Positions 27,511 through 35,858 are shown, numbered from the stretch's first letter. The stretch is 64,000 bases of DNA from Rhizobium sp. Leaf306 (GCF_001423425.1 NZ_LMNX01000001.1:1479001-1543000), one strand, 5' to 3'. The notes: generated by a model from the sequence alone, not told the origin. A program made the numbers and translations.

Positions 27511-28077
27511 GGTCTCTTTCGGGACCTCTTGCGATTTCCTGATAGGCTTCTGCAATGACAAACTTCAACCTCTCATCCATGTGAGAAATGAACTCAGAGT
27601 CACATCGATCCAGTATATTTCGGAGCCCTGAACCATCGCTTGAAAGCGAGTACGCGATGTAGCCTGATACGACGTAATCGTAGACGTGCTGTCCCTCGGC
27701 CTTCGGGGGGGGGCGACCTTCATTGCTTCGCCATAAAACCGATGAGCCGACCGAAATTGTTGCTTCTTAAAAGCTTCTTCAGCGGCGGATACATTGCGCC
27801 GAAATGCTTCCGCTTCCGCAAACACTTGGTCGTAGGCACCATTCTTTTCGACAAAACCAGTCTGTGAAGCCATTATAATTCCGCCAGCGATCTGATCAGC
27901 ACTTTGCGTGCCGTGAATCGCGGATTGCGCGAGACTAGGTAGTTTGAGTTGATCGGCGGCAAGCTTCAATACAGCGCCGACCCCGATATCGTTTTCTCTC
28001 CCGATCAATACGATATTCACATCGCGGCCTGCTGCGATGGAGCTGTGCTCGGCTCGAACTACGTTAAAGCCAACCAC
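27473..28077 (-). pseudogene. unknown gene interrupted by a frameshift in a nine-G tract
   Basis: Two overlapping frames together make one plausible protein of about 200 residues. The first part (from a GTG at 28077) runs through FAEAEAFRRNVSAAEEAFKK and RFYGEAMKVAPP. At the run of nine G at 27705-27713 the frame must shift to continue with AEGQHVYDYVVSGYIAYSL, HMDERLKFVIAEAYQEIA and a TGA at 27473-27475. Without the shift the frame becomes Ser/Thr/Arg-rich and ends at 27565. The upstream codon TAG at 28082 and the lack of a ribosome site suggest the 5' end may be damaged as well. No family recognised. Confidence 0.65.
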
Positions 28078-28228
28078 GGACTAATGTTGAGATTTGTTGT
28101 TGTCGAGACTGCCCAGGGACTCTTCGTGGCATATGCGGAGAAACACGACCTGCTGGCGCCTGAAGTGCCAGGATGTCTCTCGATCAAGGGAACTCACTCC
28201 AGATCGCACGATAAAGGCCAACTGACCT

Positions 28229-28264
28229 GAAAACGTGTGGCGTCTTCGGAAAGACGCCACACGT
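28229..28264 (-). terminator. terminator of the DUF3606-tautomerase operon
   Basis: A perfect 14-base-pair hairpin (ACGTGTGGCGTCTT at 28233-28246 with AAGACGCCACACGT at 28251-28264, loop CGGA). On the minus strand the stem runs straight into four T. It starts 14 bases beyond the tautomerase stop codon. Confidence 0.9.
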
Positions 28265-28277
28265 CTAATTTCGCGAT

Positions 28278-28499
28278 CTAGGGGGTGTCAGTTTCCGGTT
28301 TATCCTGCTGCCAGAGATCGGTAAGCGTGACACCTTTCCTGCCCCAATTGTCGGTGTCTATCTCGTCGATCACGACGAAGACGTATTCCGGATTGCGACC
28401 CAGTTCTTCGACAAGCACTTCGGTCATTCTTCTGATAACCGCTCGTTTTTGATCGACGGTGGCAATTCCTTTGGCGATTTCAACCTTGACGTAGGGCAC
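28278..28499 (-). CDS. 4-oxalocrotonate tautomerase family protein
   Basis: A 73-residue protein of the tautomerase superfamily. The start was placed at the GTG at 28497-28499 so that, after loss of Met, Pro becomes the N-terminal residue and catalytic base (PYVKVEI). The TTG one codon upstream would bury this Pro and was rejected. Further family features are the helix TVDQKRAVIRRMTEVLVEELG, the VFVVIDEID strand and NWGRKGVTL. Substrate unknown. Last gene of the three-gene unit that begins with the DUF3606 gene. Confidence 0.85.
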   Translation of the reverse strand: MPYVKVEIAKGIATVDQKRAVIRRMTEVLVEELGRNPEYVFVVIDEIDTDNWGRKGVTLTDLWQQDKPETDTP

Positions 28500-28553
28500 C
28501 AACCAACCTCCCTTTTCTTCGATCGATTCTTATCCAGCGGCCCGGCTCGAAGA

Positions 28554-28799
28554 CTAGCGCCGCCGACGATCGGCGGTAATCGCGACGTGGACCAGAACCG
28601 CAGTCGAAAGCAGGATGGACGAGACCAGAACCGCGACAGAGAGAAGGCCTCGGTTGGTAATTTCTGCCTTCGCCCGAAGCCCACTGTCCTTCGTCACCAT
28701 CAGCGATACTTCAGCACGCTGGACTTCGTACATCGACGAAGGGCTGCTGTCGCCATCCTTCTGGGTCGAGACAGGACTTTGCGCTTGCCCACCGCTCAT
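28554..28799 (-). CDS. small single-pass membrane protein
   Basis: An 81-residue protein with a Ser/Gln-rich N-terminal tail of about 45 residues, then one membrane helix (SVAVLVSSILLSTAVLVHVAI) and a basic C-terminus (RRRR), giving an N-out or N-in single-pass topology that cannot be settled here. Its ATG overlaps the stop of the DUF3606 gene by four bases, indicating coupled translation. No family recognised. Confidence 0.65.
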   Translation of the reverse strand: MSGGQAQSPVSTQKDGDSSPSSMYEVQRAEVSLMVTKDSGLRAKAEITNRGLLSVAVLVSSILLSTAVLVHVAITADRRRR

Positions 28800-28969
28800 T
28801 TCTCGAGCTTGCCTTCAACCTTGCTCCGGCTGTTGCCGACCGTTTTGACGGCATCCTTGACCTTCGTTTTCGGCACGCCCTGCTTTTTGGCCTCGTAAGC
28901 CACTTCGTGATCCTGACCTGCGGCGACACGCGCCCGGTCTTGGTTTCGTCCGCGAGAAGTCGTTGCCAT
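28796..28969 (-). CDS. DUF3606-domain protein
   Basis: A 57-residue basic protein matching the DUF3606 pattern: it reads RVAAGQDHEVAYEAKKQG, then TKVKDAVKTVGNSRSKVE and ends EGKLEK. These proteins are frequent in rhizobia, often on plasmids, and contain a helix pair with lysines that may bind nucleic acid; function is unknown. GGAGGTTCGAA precedes the ATG. First gene of a unit of three. Confidence 0.85.
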   Translation of the reverse strand: MATTSRGRNQDRARVAAGQDHEVAYEAKKQGVPKTKVKDAVKTVGNSRSKVEGKLEK

Positions 28970-29157
28970 TTCGAACCTCCTTTGTTGACCTGTCGCGATA
29001 ACTCATGAGGATTCATCAAGTTCCGCGGCCCGGCACTAGCCTACCGCGGACCAAGTCTCGTCGGCGCGACAAACGTCTATTCCTGGGTCGGCGGCTACTT
29101 CGTAAGCAGTGGGAGCGCGGCCGTTTAACGTCAGCGTGACGCTTCCCGCCACCTGTA

Positions 29158-29763
29158 TCACTCTTGCCGCACCGGATCGGCTGGCATGGTCATCGATCCG
29201 TCAACGGTCTCGTCGGCAAGAGCTGCTTCCAGAGGTTGCGTCAGTTCAGCGCCTAGTTCTTCCACTGCATAGTTTCGTGTAGCAACGACTGGCCAAATCG
29301 CGATATCGATGATGTCCGGATCGGCCGGGACGCTGTCATCCCTGTCGCCCTGGAATTCCATCCAGTTGATCTGGACCACGCAGTCGGTGCTACCCACGAG
29401 GAAGATCGGGCCGTACGGCAAAGGATCGGGCAACGAGGGGCTGAGTATCCCGAACGACATCGAAGGGAACGAGGCTTGGGTCTGCTCTATTCGCGTCCAC
29501 AGATTGCCGCTCATGGGCTCGGTGACGGGATGCTCGGGTTCGCTGTCGTAGATAGCGATCCTGATATGTTGCTGAAGGCTGGACTGGGTGTAGATCACCA
29601 GGCCATTGGGCGTCACGCATAGACTGCGTGCCTCCATCTCCGGCGTGATCTCCACGGGAGCCTCGAAAGCCTCGTCCTCCCTGTCCACAAGGTAGAACTG
29701 ACCGTAGTCGGACTGCCAGGCGAACGTCGCCCAGCCTTTCGGCGATGGTGCCATTCCCGTCAT
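29158..29763 (-). CDS. protein of unknown function
   Basis: A 201-residue acidic protein without signal peptide or membrane segment. It has many beta-strand-like stretches (GLVIYTQSSLQQHIRIAIYDS; FLVGSTDCVVQINWMEF). No family recognised. The ATG overlaps the stop of the cupin gene by four bases, so the two are translated together. Confidence 0.6.
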   Translation of the reverse strand: MTGMAPSPKGWATFAWQSDYGQFYLVDREDEAFEAPVEITPEMEARSLCVTPNGLVIYTQSSLQQHIRIAIYDSEPEHPVTEPMSGNLWTRIEQTQASFPSMSFGILSPSLPDPLPYGPIFLVGSTDCVVQINWMEFQGDRDDSVPADPDIIDIAIWPVVATRNYAVEELGAELTQPLEAALADETVDGSMTMPADPVRQE

Positions 29764-30113
29764 CTTTCATGCGCCTCCGCCCAGTGAGGATAGGTAACGT
29801 AGGCCGTCAGCGCGCCCTCGCCCTCCGTCGTGATCGTCACGGCCTCGCCTTTGGGCATGTAGACGATGTCACCAGGTCCCGCCGTTACGGTTCCGTCCCC
29901 CGTAGAAACCGAGAGCCTCCCTTTTAGGACGATCATGGTGTCGTGGACGGCCATGGTCTCTGTAAGCGACTGGTCAGGAGCGTAGCGGCCGTATCCGATG
30001 GTAACAGGGCCACCATCCTTTTCGTCGATCAGATTTCCGACAAAGATATCGGCATCCTGTCCAGGAGACTTGACCAGTTTGGCGTCGGACAGACTGAATT
30101 TCTGAACCTTCAT
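29760..30113 (-). CDS. cupin-domain protein, EutQ-like
   Basis: A 117-residue single-cupin protein. The two cupin halves are visible: GYGRYAPDQSLTETMAVHDTMIVLKGRL, then GPGDIVYMPKGEAVTITTEGEG. The N-terminal KFSLSDAKLVKSP and the PHW ending recall EutQ-type cupins. Start chosen at 30113 because GAGGT precedes it; a longer frame to 30194 would add a hydrophobic leader and cannot be fully excluded. Substrate unknown. Confidence 0.75.
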   Translation of the reverse strand: MKVQKFSLSDAKLVKSPGQDADIFVGNLIDEKDGGPVTIGYGRYAPDQSLTETMAVHDTMIVLKGRLSVSTGDGTVTAGPGDIVYMPKGEAVTITTEGEGALTAYVTYPHWAEAHER

Positions 30114-30348
30114 ATCTACCTCTTTATTCCCGACTGGAGGTAGTGCGGCCGCCGAGAACGCCAAGGTCGACATTAAGGAGACGCAGATCACCAAGAGCTG
30201 TACCTTACCGACACTCGAACAGCCATTACACGGAGATCAGCGGAGCTGCGGCGCGCACTATGCTGGACAAGGATCACGTCAAGATTGAATCCCCTTCAGG
30301 TATGTGGCTATAGAGATCGGTCGACAGAGCAGCGCGTAGGGAGCAACC

Positions 30349-30588
30349 ATGCTGATACAGGTCAGAGACAACAACGTGGATCAGGCGCTGCGCCTTCTGA
30401 AGAAGAAGCTGCAGCAGGAAGGCGTCCTGCGGGAGATGCGACGTCGCGAGCACTACGAGAAGCCATCCGAAAAACGTGCGCGGGAGAAGGCCGAAGGTAT
30501 TCGCCGGGCGCGGAAGCTCGCTCAGAAAAAGCTTAACAGGGAACTCGGCATCGCGCCTGCTAAGAAGAAGCCCGTCCAGGGGAAATAA
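30349..30588 (+). CDS. rpsU: 30S ribosomal protein S21
   Basis: A 79-residue basic protein with the bS21 signature: it begins with [20 protein letters not shown], then a central [22 protein letters not shown] and the Lys/Arg-rich C-terminus. S21 binds the 30S platform and helps initiation. GGGAG lies six bases before the ATG. Rhizobia often carry more than one S21 gene; this copy lies in an accessory region, and a truncated copy of its 3' end lies at 19.1 kb. Its sequence is divergent enough (REGLI-type end replaced by GIAPAKKKP) to be a paralogue rather than the main copy. Confidence 0.88.
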   Translation: MLIQVRDNNVDQALRLLKKKLQQEGVLREMRRREHYEKPSEKRAREKAEGIRRARKLAQKKLNRELGIAPAKKKPVQGK

Positions 30589-30865
30589 TCGCGTCCGGGA
30601 CTTCCTGCGATCCTTAGGAAGGTTGTCATATCCAGTCGAGGCTGACGTCTCCGTTTCTAAGGGGCGGCACTTCAAGTTGGGAGGCCGTAGAGATCAAACC
30701 GAATCTCACGATTGTACTGAACACTGGTTGTCCGGCGCTGATTCGAAGTACGGCACGGACATCAGCTGTTTGTGGTCATGACACATCTACTATCGTACGC
30801 CATCTCCTCGGGCTGGTTCGAATCCGGCGTTCACAACTCAACTCCGTAATGTCCTCAGTTAATCC

Positions 30866-31096
30866 CTAGTGGCTCCGCGCGGCTTCCTCCCCACTGAGGC
30901 TCAATCGGACAACGGTCGTCCCGTCTGGATCGTCAAGTTCGATTACCGCACCTTCTTCGCCACCCCGGCTTCCGACGAACAGTGCTATTGCAGCCGATAT
31001 AGATCGACAAGCCGACCCTATATCTCGTTCGACGATGGCGTTTTCGGCAAGCACACGTCTTGCTTTGTCTCGAACACGATATTGATATTGTGGCAT
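30866..31096 (-). CDS. small protein, DUF6894-like
   Basis: A 76-residue protein beginning MPQYQYRVRDKARRV, then an acidic residue run, a helix and ending in a strand-turn-strand (VIELDDPDGTTVVRLSLSGE). This resembles small rhizobial DUF6894 proteins, which are of unknown function. Match is by overall pattern only. Confidence 0.5.
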   Translation of the reverse strand: MPQYQYRVRDKARRVLAENAIVERDIGSACRSISAAIALFVGSRGGEEGAVIELDDPDGTTVVRLSLSGEEAARSH

Positions 31097-31164
31097 ATTC
31101 CGTCTCTACCTAACGTGCTGTAGCACTGGTGTTGGCGCTGCTGTTGTAAGCTTGAATGGCCGCT

Positions 31165-31380
31165 CTACTGCATTGTCGATGGGGTATTTGAAGGTTCAAA
31201 GAAGTCCACAAGACTTGCATCGCGCGCGTCGCCAAGCTCTGATTTGATAGCATCGAGAGCGTAAACCAGTCGCTCTTCGACATCTTTCGCCTGAATGAGT
31301 TCTGCGCAACCTCGTGCGTAGATCACCAATCTGGCGAGAGCTGCAAGCTCGTCATGTCGGTCGTCAATGTTTTGGGCCAT
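31165..31380 (-). CDS. small helical protein of unknown function
   Basis: A 71-residue protein made mostly of two helices (DELAALARLVIYARGCAELI, then VEERLVYALDAIKSELG). GGAG lies seven bases before the ATG at 31380. It follows tfuA by 90 bases in the same direction and might belong to that operon, but this is not certain. No family recognised. Confidence 0.5.
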   Translation of the reverse strand: MAQNIDDRHDELAALARLVIYARGCAELIQAKDVEERLVYALDAIKSELGDARDASLVDFFEPSNTPSTMQ

Positions 31381-31470
31381 GCGATTCTCCATTTCGCATC
31401 AACCATAACGCTGACCGCTTCGACCCAGGCGTGAATTGAGCGTGACACAACGAATGCCTGTGCCCGGGGT

Positions 31471-32160
31471 CTAGTCCCGCCACAAAGAGGTCGATTGAAA
31501 CGACCAAGGGACACATGCACCCTGCTCGGTATCTCTAACGACTTCTAGCAGTGTCAAGGCGTCCAGCCGTTTCTGGTCGACATACTGGTCCTGACACACC
31601 TCGAAACGTTTTTTGGCCTCGGCATGACCAAGTTTCTCGCAATGATTGTGTAGTCCCGTCCAGGTCCGGAGCTTGTAGAACAGCGTTCCGGCAATTGTTT
31701 CAAGCTCGTATGCCTCCGCTGCCGTGAAGGTCTGCCGATTTTCAAGAGCCTTGACCGTCGCGCGGATGTTGACCATCGGCAACGTGATCGGTCTGAACCC
31801 ATATTCCATGGGGCCGTGAAGCAATGCTACTTCAGCATCATCGACCAGCTCGCCAGAAGCGTAGTCATTGAAGATCCCACCTACTCCAACCATGCCGAAC
31901 GCCTGACATTCCGCTGCACGCAAGGCACCCATACTGGCAGCACCGACGACTGCCACTCGTCGGGATAGCGCATAAAGGATCTCTTTGTGCCATACCGGGG
32001 CCGTGTATTCGAACCCACCGTCGATCAAGCCGATTACCGTCGCTCCGTCACGGACAGCTCGCAGCATGTCACCTTGAACCGCAGGCGGTCTGATCTCGAT
32101 TGGGTGACCACTAAGATCGTTGGCGTTGGGTAAGCTAGGGCCGACAAAAACGACCTTCAT
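31471..32160 (-). CDS. TfuA-like protein, YcaO partner
   Basis: A 229-residue TfuA-domain protein: it opens with KVVFVGPSLPNA, has a GLIDGGFEYTAPVWHKEILYAL block and then GASMGALRAAEC, all family marks. TfuA proteins work with YcaO enzymes; in thioamide formation they supply sulfur from a carrier to the activated backbone amide. Its ATG overlaps the YcaO stop codon by four bases, so the two are made together. It is the last clear gene of the XRE-SARP-peptide-YcaO-TfuA run. Confidence 0.92.
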   Translation of the reverse strand: MKVVFVGPSLPNANDLSGHPIEIRPPAVQGDMLRAVRDGATVIGLIDGGFEYTAPVWHKEILYALSRRVAVVGAASMGALRAAECQAFGMVGVGGIFNDYASGELVDDAEVALLHGPMEYGFRPITLPMVNIRATVKALENRQTFTAAEAYELETIAGTLFYKLRTWTGLHNHCEKLGHAEAKKRFEVCQDQYVDQKRLDALTLLEVVRDTEQGACVPWSFQSTSLWRD

Positions 32161-33308
32161 TGTGACAACACTGCAGCGACTGCCCTCGCCCCATACCTAA
32201 ACTTTCGTTCGCCGGGCGGATTTTCAAGTTCCGGTGCAAGGATCTTGGCGACGACAAATGGTAGTTCAGGATCAGATAGCCGGACAGAGTAGATCCTGGA
32301 AAGACCTCGTTGTGCTAGGAGATCTACAACCGACTTTGACCCGATAACGGTTCTGCTCGGTGACAGCGCGCACGGCCGGGCCATCATCAGGCGCCTTATA
32401 GCATCCGGCAGAGGTCGCAGATACGTTTCCGGATAGACGTCATCTCTCGCGCCACCGATGTATGTCAGACGGGATTGGGCGGCTTCGGTAATGGCACGCA
32501 CCGCAGCCTTTGAGACGTCCGGATGCGTCCCGCATCCGAAAGTGACGTCGACGTATCGCGGTGATCCCGTAGTCAAAACGCGGGTCTCACCGATGTAGGC
32601 GGCAATGGTCGGAATGCCGATATCGCTTGTGACATCGAAAAGTCGAAGCGATACGCCGCCATCGCGCATCTTAGCGACAAGCTCATCAATGATTTTGCTC
32701 TCGAACTCGTCAGGGTTAATCGCCAATTCATCCTGCGCCGCTGGCGACTTAACGTGCCAAAGGGCCGTCGCATCACGCTCTATCCGTTCAAGCAAGCCAT
32801 GAAAGATAGCCTCCTCTTCCGTGCTTCCCGATGCAAGCCCGTCCGATGACTTCCAGTAGCGAGGATCGGGAGTTGTTCGATCGAGGGACACCGCTTCGCT
32901 GGGAACGAGTACTGCTTCGCGCGAGATAAGATGCCGCGCCTCGACGAACTCCAGATCTTCATCTATTCCACCGACGTCTCGCCCCGCCGCCAGCAGTTCG
33001 GGCAAAAGGTCGTGCGGTTGGCCCCTCCGCATGAGCTCCAACTGGCTCGTTGTAATTGAGCTGAGCTGTAGGTCACAGGCAACGGCCCGTTCCAACGCTT
33101 CCATCGCCGCCGAGGTCCTGGCGTCGTCATCCGTAAGACCTTTGCCGTGAGCGACAACGATAGACCTCGCATTCGGGGTGTACGCACACCAAACCGGAAT
33201 ACCTAGACGGTCCAGACCAGTTTGGCGTGCTATTCGCGTGATGCCATAATCAGCGAAGTGCGACGAGACCCGACGAAAGGTTTCAGCGGAAGGATATGCC
33301 CTGTCCAC
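32157..33308 (-). CDS. YcaO-family ATP-dependent cyclodehydratase/thioamidase
   Basis: A 383-residue YcaO protein. The ATP-binding Glu motifs are present: SAAMEALERAVACD near residue 70, and LLERIERDATALWH near residue 175. Later parts typical of the family are VTFGCGTHPDVSKAAVRAITEAAQSR and FRYGARAVAAVLSQ. YcaO enzymes phosphorylate a peptide backbone amide; with TfuA the usual product is a thioamide, otherwise an azoline. GTG start. The gene lies eight bases after the 72-residue peptide gene, its likely substrate, and overlaps tfuA. No separate E1-like/ocin-ThiF leader-binding protein was found nearby. Confidence 0.93.
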   Translation of the reverse strand: MDRAYPSAETFRRVSSHFADYGITRIARQTGLDRLGIPVWCAYTPNARSIVVAHGKGLTDDDARTSAAMEALERAVACDLQLSSITTSQLELMRRGQPHDLLPELLAAGRDVGGIDEDLEFVEARHLISREAVLVPSEAVSLDRTTPDPRYWKSSDGLASGSTEEEAIFHGLLERIERDATALWHVKSPAAQDELAINPDEFESKIIDELVAKMRDGGVSLRLFDVTSDIGIPTIAAYIGETRVLTTGSPRYVDVTFGCGTHPDVSKAAVRAITEAAQSRLTYIGGARDDVYPETYLRPLPDAIRRLMMARPCALSPSRTVIGSKSVVDLLAQRGLSRIYSVRLSDPELPFVVAKILAPELENPPGERKFRYGARAVAAVLSQ

Positions 33309-33316
33309 GGACTTTC

Positions 33317-33535
33317 TCAGCCGTCGAAAACGCCGGAGAAAGCGGCCTCGGTCGAGTGTATAGCGACTGCGAAATCGATGCCCTTCACGACGGTTCCGCC
33401 TGCTTTACGGAGGTCGTTCGCGGCGGCCAAAGCACCAGTCGCCGGAGGGTCGAATGCTACGATCGTTCCTACTTCCAAGTCTGCCATGTACAGCCCTTTT
33501 TCCCCTGGGATACCGATAACGACGATCTTCGACAT
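33317..33535 (-). CDS. candidate precursor peptide of the YcaO-TfuA cluster
   Basis: A 72-residue protein without Cys, signal peptide or membrane segment, composed mainly of small and hydrophobic residues (SKIVVIGIPGEKGLYMADLE; later VVKGIDFAVAIHSTEAAF) and ending SGVFDG. GGAG is seven bases before the ATG at 33535; an ATG two codons upstream has no room for a ribosome site. It lies between the regulator gene and ycaO, eight bases before the latter. Absence of Cys argues for backbone thioamidation rather than thiazole formation. No similarity to a known peptide family is claimed; it could instead be a small accessory protein. Confidence 0.65.
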   Translation of the reverse strand: MSKIVVIGIPGEKGLYMADLEVGTIVAFDPPATGALAAANDLRKAGGTVVKGIDFAVAIHSTEAAFSGVFDG

Positions 33536-33565
33536 TTTCATACTCCATTCTCGTTGGTTGGAATC

Positions 33566-35386
33566 TTACCTGAAGCCAGCCTTCAGCAGGCCTTCCCTGT
33601 AAAGCTCTTTTTGCCACGTTTCCCTAACAGGAAGCACAGACAACCACTTCTCGAGCTCGAAGGAAGGATTGAGCTGTTGCGCTCGCAGTCGATGCATCTT
33701 CGCTTTCGATCGATCGCCCGCCATAGCGTAGCAGGCGGCAAGCAGCCTGCGTGCAGACGAGCCGTCGGCCATACTTTCGATCTGAGAAATCGCGTTCGCG
33801 AAGTTACCGAGGAAATAATTTGCCCCGGCGGCAATCCAACGATAGTCGTCGGGGGACTCAGGGTTCAGCGATATTGCCTTGGTTATCTTCTTCAGGCCGT
33901 CATCGGGCCTCGAAGCATGTACAAGTGCGTCAGCGTAGCCGCAGAGGGCATCCGCGAAATGCGGGCTAAGTTGTTCGGCCCGGTGGAAAGACGCAAGGCT
34001 CCCATCGACGTCTCCCCGGTAGAGCAAGGACAAACCGAGCTCTCGGTGCGCGGTGGCTAGGTCGGGTGACGCAGATACCGCCTGCCTACCCAGAGCTTCA
34101 GCGTGCACAAGTAGCTCGTCGTCTCCTCTTGCCGTCAGGACCCATTCCCACGAGAACGTACGTGAAAGCCCAGCTAAGGCGGGCGCAAAGTCGCCGCGAA
34201 CCTTCAGCGTCTCCTTGAACGCGTTCCTTGCCCGGCGAACCCCGGGCAGCGTGTAGCTGGACAGGTGCTGGATACTCGAAAGGTATGAGCGGTATACCTC
34301 AGGCTGCGTCCGAAACTCCGCGAGTTGGCCCACGTTCAGTCCGAGATGCTCCGAGATCGTGCTCACAATAAGCGCTGCGACTTCCTTCCGGCGGGATACG
34401 AGTGTGCTGCCATCAATGGAAAAACGCTCTGCCCATAACACTGCGTCCGCAGGTAGGAAAACCATCTGCGCGAACAGGCCTTCCGAAGACATTCTCGTAT
34501 CGACAACGTAGGAGATAGAATGGTTTTCGAGTTGGCCGAGCTTGTCCGCGTGGTGCCTGATTTTCGCAGCCGTATATGGAGCGACTACTGCCGCACTGCG
34601 GAGTGAACACAATCCTATCGTGATATCCTCGACCAAAGCAGAAGCAAGGCCCGGGTCGACATCGTCGTGAAGCGTCGGGGGAAGCAGAACCAATCGAGGA
34701 AGATCCGCCACAGTTTCGACGAAGGCACCGCGCTCTGGAATCAACGTAACGTAGGGTGTCCGAGGCTCAGCGTAAGAGAGGACGGTCCGACCCGAACCTG
34801 AGATCTTTTGATGAGTAGTGGATAGGAGTTGAACAACCATGTCATCAGACGGGTCATGCTCAAGAACCAGCTTCGCGCTTTCGCGTACTGTGAGCCAGTC
34901 GGGTCTCTCTAAAGCCTGCTGCGACGCCTCGACGAGGGTCTCTCTAAACTGCCACCAGTAGTCCTGTCGTCGCCTAGCTATCCAGGTAGCGAGCGGTGCC
35001 GGGGCGTCGGTGAAATCGATGAAAGGTCGTTCGATTAGTTGCTTGACTGCTTGCAACTTACGGACCGCATCGAGGCCGGACTCGAACACGTTGAAGTCGA
35101 CTTGCAAATCGTCACGAGTTCGAACGTGTGTCGACGAAACCTGAAATGGGGTTAGCCACCCGGCCGCCTCGCACTGCCGCACGCGCTCAATCATTTTGCG
35201 CAGATTTATTCTTGCTGTCGTGATTTCGCCCGGCCATAAAATAGTTGCGAGGTGTTCTCTTGAGCTATCGCGATTTCGCTCGGCAGCGAGATACGCGGCA
35301 CACAAGAGTGCCTTGCGCGGCAAGGGTACAGGACCTTTTTGAGGGTCAACGAGCGTTAGGGAGCCAAAAGTAGTAAGATGCAGCAA
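33566..35386 (-). CDS. SARP-like regulator: winged-helix, BTAD and TPR domains
   Basis: A 606-residue protein. Residues 1-90 form an OmpR-type winged helix (LHLTTFGSLTLVDPQ; REHLATILWPG; ARINLRKMIERVRQ); about 95-195 is a bacterial transcriptional activation (BTAD-like) helical domain; a central part (about 225-345) resembles the adenylate-cyclase-associated FlgM-type region; about 400-560 is a series of TPR helices (DLATAHRELGLSLLYRGDVDGSLASF; SPHFADALCGYADALVHASRP). Such proteins activate secondary-metabolite and stress genes. TTG start at 35384-35386. It probably controls the peptide-ycaO-tfuA genes that follow by 30 bases. Confidence 0.82.
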   Translation of the reverse strand: MLHLTTFGSLTLVDPQKGPVPLPRKALLCAAYLAAERNRDSSREHLATILWPGEITTARINLRKMIERVRQCEAAGWLTPFQVSSTHVRTRDDLQVDFNVFESGLDAVRKLQAVKQLIERPFIDFTDAPAPLATWIARRRQDYWWQFRETLVEASQQALERPDWLTVRESAKLVLEHDPSDDMVVQLLSTTHQKISGSGRTVLSYAEPRTPYVTLIPERGAFVETVADLPRLVLLPPTLHDDVDPGLASALVEDITIGLCSLRSAAVVAPYTAAKIRHHADKLGQLENHSISYVVDTRMSSEGLFAQMVFLPADAVLWAERFSIDGSTLVSRRKEVAALIVSTISEHLGLNVGQLAEFRTQPEVYRSYLSSIQHLSSYTLPGVRRARNAFKETLKVRGDFAPALAGLSRTFSWEWVLTARGDDELLVHAEALGRQAVSASPDLATAHRELGLSLLYRGDVDGSLASFHRAEQLSPHFADALCGYADALVHASRPDDGLKKITKAISLNPESPDDYRWIAAGANYFLGNFANAISQIESMADGSSARRLLAACYAMAGDRSKAKMHRLRAQQLNPSFELEKWLSVLPVRETWQKELYREGLLKAGFR

Positions 35387-35391
35387 TATGT

Positions 35392-35823
35392 CTACTCGCG
35401 GGGCGCTCTTTCTCGTTCCTCAACCTTCCCCGAAGCAGTGGACGCTAATGATGCAACGAACCGGACAAAGCTCTGGCGAGTGCTCCCGTCAAGCAGGCTA
35501 ATGAAGGCTGTATTTAGCTCGATGCCTTCCTGGCTAGTGACGAAATCCATGACTGCGTCCTCGTGCTGCGGGACCGGTCGGTCAAACTCCATCGGAGCGC
35601 TATCATCCGCGAAAAAGTAACCTACTTGGACATGGAGAATTGACGCGATATTATGGAGTCGGCTTGCGCCAACGCGGCTGGAGCCGCGTTCGTATTTTTG
35701 AACCTGCTGATAAGTTATGCCCAACCCCTGGGCGAGCTTCTCCTGAGACATCCGCATCGAACGCCTACGAAGCTTGATTCTCTCGCCGACATGCAGGTCA
35801 ATCGGTTCAGCTTTTCGCATCAT
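35392..35823 (-). CDS. XRE-family helix-turn-helix regulator
   Basis: A 143-residue protein with an N-terminal Cro/C1-type HTH (VGERIKLRRRSMRMSQEKLAQGLGITYQQVQKYERGSSRV, residues about 12-66) followed by a short linker and a C-terminal segment of unknown role, a common rhizobial layout. It stops five bases before the SARP-like gene, so it most likely heads the operon and autoregulates it. Confidence 0.85.
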   Translation of the reverse strand: MMRKAEPIDLHVGERIKLRRRSMRMSQEKLAQGLGITYQQVQKYERGSSRVGASRLHNIASILHVQVGYFFADDSAPMEFDRPVPQHEDAVMDFVTSQEGIELNTAFISLLDGSTRQSFVRFVASLASTASGKVEERERAPRE

Positions 35824-35858
35824 GTCTTAGTACTTTCTCATCGACGGTAAGATCATGA

